Below are positions 61,638 through 64,000 of a stretch of DNA of 64,000 bases, in pieces. Each line of letters starts with the position of its first letter. The stretch's first letter is position 1. The notes below the pieces were generated by a model. The model was given only the letters and a program-made list of their open reading frames with translations. It ran no database searches and was not told the DNA's origin. A program made the position numbers and the translations under genes. This DNA is from Arthrobacter pascens (GTDB lineage Bacteria > Actinomycetota > Actinomycetes > Actinomycetales > Micrococcaceae). The stretch spans positions 4,464,001-4,528,000 of the forward strand of contig NZ_JAUSXF010000001.1 of the NCBI RefSeq assembly GCF_030816475.1, written 5' to 3'.

Positions 61638-62800
61638 TGAAGGCAGTACATTTCGGAGCGGGTAATATCGGCCGAGGCTTCGTGGGGCTGCTGCTGCACG
61701 AGGCCGGGTATGAGCTGGTTTTCGCCGACGTCGCGGAAGCCCTCATCACCCAACTGGCAGCTGCGGACAGCTACGCCGTCCACGAGGTGGGAGAGAATCC
61801 GACGGTCCGGACAGTGGACAACTTCCGGGCGCTGAATTCCTCCCTGCAGGAGGCTGAACTGGTGGCGGAAATCTCGACGGCGGATATCGTCACCACCGCC
61901 GTCGGGCCGCACATCCTGAAGTTCGTGGCACCGGCCATCACCAAGGGAATCGCTGCGCGGGACGCCGGCCTCGCGCCGCTGCAGGTGATGGCCTGCGAAA
62001 ACGCCATCAACGCCACGGACATCCTGCGAGACGAAATTGCCGCGCTGTGGGATGACGCCGCGGGTTCCCTCGACTCCCTGGCGGTGTTTGCGAATACCGC
62101 CGTGGACCGGATCGTCCCCAACCAGGACGCCGGGCAGGGCCTGGACGTCACGGTGGAAACCTTCTACGAATGGGTTATCGACCGGAAACCCTTTGCCGGG
62201 GCGCCGCCTGCCATCCCCGGGGCGACCTTCGTTGAGGACCTGGCCCCCTATATCGAGCGGAAGCTTTTCACCGTGAACACAGGCCACGCCGCCGCGGCGT
62301 ACTTCGGATTCGAGGCCGGCCTGGAGAAGCTCTCGGATGCCATGGCCGACCAGGATGTTGCCGAGGACGTCCGGGCGGTCCTTGAAGAGACCAAGCAGCT
62401 CCTGGTTTCCAAACACGGCTTCAGCAACGAGGAACAGGAAGCCTACGTCCAGAAGATCCTGGTCAGGTTCTCCAACCCGTACCTACCGGACACTGTCAGC
62501 CGGGTGGGCCGGGCCCCGCTGCGGAAACTCAGCCGCAATGAACGGTTCATCGGACCGGCCGCTGAACTCGCCGAACGCGGTATTGTCCCGGAGGCGCTCC
62601 TCGGCGCAATCGCCGCTGCCCTCCGGTTCAACGACCCCGCCGATGCCGAAGCGACTGAACTGGCGCAGATCCTGGCCTCGTCCACGCCTGCAGAGGCGAC
62701 GGCGCGGATCACGGGCCTGACGCCGGAACATCCCCTCTTCGACGCCGTGTCCACCCTCGTCGAGGAACGCCAGGCGGAACCCGCCAAGGCCCCGGCCTGA
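61637..62800 (+). CDS. mtlD: Mannitol-1-phosphate 5-dehydrogenase
   Basis: A 387-residue NAD-dependent long-chain polyol dehydrogenase that oxidises mannitol 1-phosphate to fructose 6-phosphate. The NAD motif HFGAGNIGRGFVG lies at residues 5-17, and VFANTAVDRIVPNQ and the active-site region RKLFTVNTGHAAAAYFG are typical of MtlD. The GTG start overlaps the mtlA TAG, so translation is coupled. A perfect hairpin follows. Confidence 0.95.
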   Translation: MKAVHFGAGNIGRGFVGLLLHEAGYELVFADVAEALITQLAAADSYAVHEVGENPTVRTVDNFRALNSSLQEAELVAEISTADIVTTAVGPHILKFVAPAITKGIAARDAGLAPLQVMACENAINATDILRDEIAALWDDAAGSLDSLAVFANTAVDRIVPNQDAGQGLDVTVETFYEWVIDRKPFAGAPPAIPGATFVEDLAPYIERKLFTVNTGHAAAAYFGFEAGLEKLSDAMADQDVAEDVRAVLEETKQLLVSKHGFSNEEQEAYVQKILVRFSNPYLPDTVSRVGRAPLRKLSRNERFIGPAAELAERGIVPEALLGAIAAALRFNDPADAEATELAQILASSTPAEATARITGLTPEHPLFDAVSTLVEERQAEPAKAPA

Positions 62801-62833
62801 CACCGCCGCACGTAACCACGATTTCGGCAAACA

Positions 62834-62868
62834 ACGACGCCGGCACTCAACGTGAGTGCCGGCGTCGT
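62834..62868 (+). terminator. Terminator of mtlA-mtlD
   Basis: Perfect 16-bp arms ACGACGCCGGCACTCA and TGAGTGCCGGCGTCGT with a 3-base loop, 33 bases after the mtlD stop. Confidence 0.8.
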
Positions 62869-62924
62869 GCGTCTGTAGGTCGCCTTCTCCCTGCCCGCCA
62901 CGTCTGGTGTGGAATGCTGGTTAG

Positions 62925-63446
62925 GTGACCCGGAACCCAGATGCCCTGCCCCCTCTGCTTACCCGCGACGTCGACGCCGGAACGTTCCGCCTGCGGCACG
63001 CGACCCGCTCGGATGTGCTGGCGATCGTGCAGCTGCTAGCCGATGACTCTCTCGGTGCCGGCCGCGAAAGCGTGGAGGATCTTGCCCCTTATGTGAGGGC
63101 GTTTGAAGCGATCGACGCCGATCCATGCCACGTGCTGGCCGTGGGCGAACTGATGCCCGCCGGTGCGGATTCCGGGCCGGTGGTGGCGACGTTCCAGCTG
63201 AGTTTCCTTCCGGGCATCTCGCGGCGCGGTTCCTGGCGCTCGCAGATCGAGGGCGTCCGGGTGACCGGCGACCTCCGCGGCCAGGGCATAGGCAACATCA
63301 TGCTCCAATGGGCCATCGACGAATCCAGGCGCCGCGGCTGCGGGCACATGCAGCTGACCACCCATAAAACCAGGACGGACGCGCACAGGTTCTATCAGCG
63401 GCTGGGCTTTGACGCCAGCCATGAGGGCATGAAGCTGACCTTGTGA
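62925..63446 (+). CDS. GNAT-family N-acetyltransferase
   Basis: A 173-residue acetyltransferase. The N-terminal RLRHATRSDVLAIVQLL is followed by motif A (GVRVTGDLRGQGIGNIMLQWA, core RGQGIGNIM) and a C-terminal HRFYQRLGFDASHEGMK. The GTG at 62925 is the best start; AATGCT six bases before it may be a -10 box. The substrate is unknown. Confidence 0.88.
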   Translation: MTRNPDALPPLLTRDVDAGTFRLRHATRSDVLAIVQLLADDSLGAGRESVEDLAPYVRAFEAIDADPCHVLAVGELMPAGADSGPVVATFQLSFLPGISRRGSWRSQIEGVRVTGDLRGQGIGNIMLQWAIDESRRRGCGHMQLTTHKTRTDAHRFYQRLGFDASHEGMKLTL

Positions 63447-63486
63447 CTTTGACGGTAAGGGCACCTGACTCTTAGGCTGCCTAACG

Positions 63487-63951
63487 ATGGATACTTCCGA
63501 TCGGGACTTTGGGCTGCATGAGGACACGGGGCTGCGTGAGCTCGCCCGCGATTTCCGCGAAGCCCTCCGCCACAGTGTCTACCTGTTACGCCGCCTGGAC
63601 GGCGACGGTGAACTCAGCGCAGCCCAGCTGAGCACCCTGAAGATGCTGCTTGACGGCGAGGTGCGGGTCGGGGAGATTGCCCGGAACCTGGGGGTCAAGG
63701 TGCCCAGCGCCACGGAGCAGATCATCAGGCTCGAGCGGGCAGGACTCGCGCGCCGGAAGCCGGATCCTGATGATTCCCGTGCCGTCCGCGTGATGCTTAC
63801 TGCTGAAGGAAGGGCCGCCGTCGACTCCGCCAATGAGCGGCGCACAGCAGTCATGGCGGGCATCCTCAGCTCCCTCAGTGACCAGGACCGAAGGGCCCTG
63901 GCGGCTGCCCTCCCCGTCATCGACAAAGTCAACGCCACGCTTCGCGCCTGA
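63487..63951 (+). CDS. MarR-family transcriptional regulator
   Basis: A 154-residue MarR-type winged-helix protein. The HTH reads VRVGEIARNLGVKVPSATEQ near residues 58-77, and the wing has RKPDPDDSRAVRVMLTAEG, the diagnostic DxRxxxxxLT region. It should act as a dimer. TAGGCT eight bases before the ATG and no ribosome site suggest a leaderless transcript. No partner gene is visible before the window end. Confidence 0.9.
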   Translation: MDTSDRDFGLHEDTGLRELARDFREALRHSVYLLRRLDGDGELSAAQLSTLKMLLDGEVRVGEIARNLGVKVPSATEQIIRLERAGLARRKPDPDDSRAVRVMLTAEGRAAVDSANERRTAVMAGILSSLSDQDRRALAAALPVIDKVNATLRA

Positions 63952-64000
63952 TTGTGCCCTCTACCCATCGGTGCCCTCGCCGTCACACAGGGCACGCTTT

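Noticed and set aside
1..64000. CRISPR array, tRNA, rRNA or riboswitch
   Set aside because: No regularly spaced direct repeats, cloverleaf-like GC stems with a CCA-type context, or recognisable riboswitch core were seen on either strand by eye.

Overview
The window is chromosomal DNA of a high-GC actinobacterium, most probably a soil Arthrobacter/Pseudarthrobacter-type member of the Micrococcaceae. The evidence is the strong GC bias, frequent GTG and TTG starts, tightly overlapping operons, lipoprotein signals, a split PcaD/PcaC arrangement, a QsuB-type dehydroshikimate dehydratase, an actinobacterial three-subunit transhydrogenase and a mannitol IICBA PTS. I identify about 60 protein genes. 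I see no tRNA or rRNA genes, CRISPR array, insertion sequence or clear prophage. The assignment rests on recognition of protein families, not on a database search.

Region 1 (1-14086) is an aromatic-acid catabolic island. A partial oligopeptide-type binding lipoprotein gene with a candidate IdeR/DtxR iron box comes first. Next are a shikimate-type MFS transporter gene and a divergent IclR regulator. The large operon follows: quinate/shikimate dehydrogenase (qsuD), 3-dehydroshikimate dehydratase (qsuB), pcaH, pcaG, pcaB, pcaD, pcaC, pcaF, pcaI and pcaJ. The genes mostly overlap by a few bases. The encoded enzymes take shikimate through 3-dehydroshikimate and protocatechuate to 3-oxoadipate, then to acetyl-CoA and succinyl-CoA. 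A second IclR gene (pcaR) ends the block. Two large dyads lie at pcaC/pcaF and pcaJ/pcaR.

Region 2 (14089-30665) holds a membrane protein, the pntA1-pntA2-pntB transhydrogenase operon, a DUF309 protein, a lipid kinase, a membrane-anchored ACT protein, a FUSC exporter-like protein and a pobR-pobA pair feeding 4-hydroxybenzoate into protocatechuate. After these come a convergent three-gene ABC importer with a striking promoter dyad, an acetyltransferase, a histidine phosphatase and purB.

Region 3 (30826-44554) starts with a two-gene module: a 100-residue WXG100-like protein overlapping a gene for an alpha/beta-hydrolase that has an ESX-like N-terminal helical domain and a YxxxE motif. It continues with a holin-family membrane protein, a HisC-type aminotransferase, a 2-oxoacid dehydrogenase E1alpha-E1beta-E2 operon preceded by a 42-bp dyad, a PAP2-like protein, a universal stress protein, a divergent aminotransferase/PEP-mutase-family pair, a GerMN lipoprotein, and an FMN reductase divergent from a TetR regulator.

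Region 4 (44555-64000) has a dipeptide/oligopeptide ABC operon (two permeases, fused double ATPase, binding protein), a Gfo/Idh/MocA oxidoreductase, alanine dehydrogenase divergent from a PucR regulator, small proteins, an alpha/beta-hydrolase, general PTS genes ptsI-ptsH divergent from a TetR regulator followed by mtlA-mtlD, a GNAT acetyltransferase and a MarR regulator. Many regulator genes appear to have leaderless transcripts, with a -10-like TANNNT box 6 to 8 bases before the start codon.
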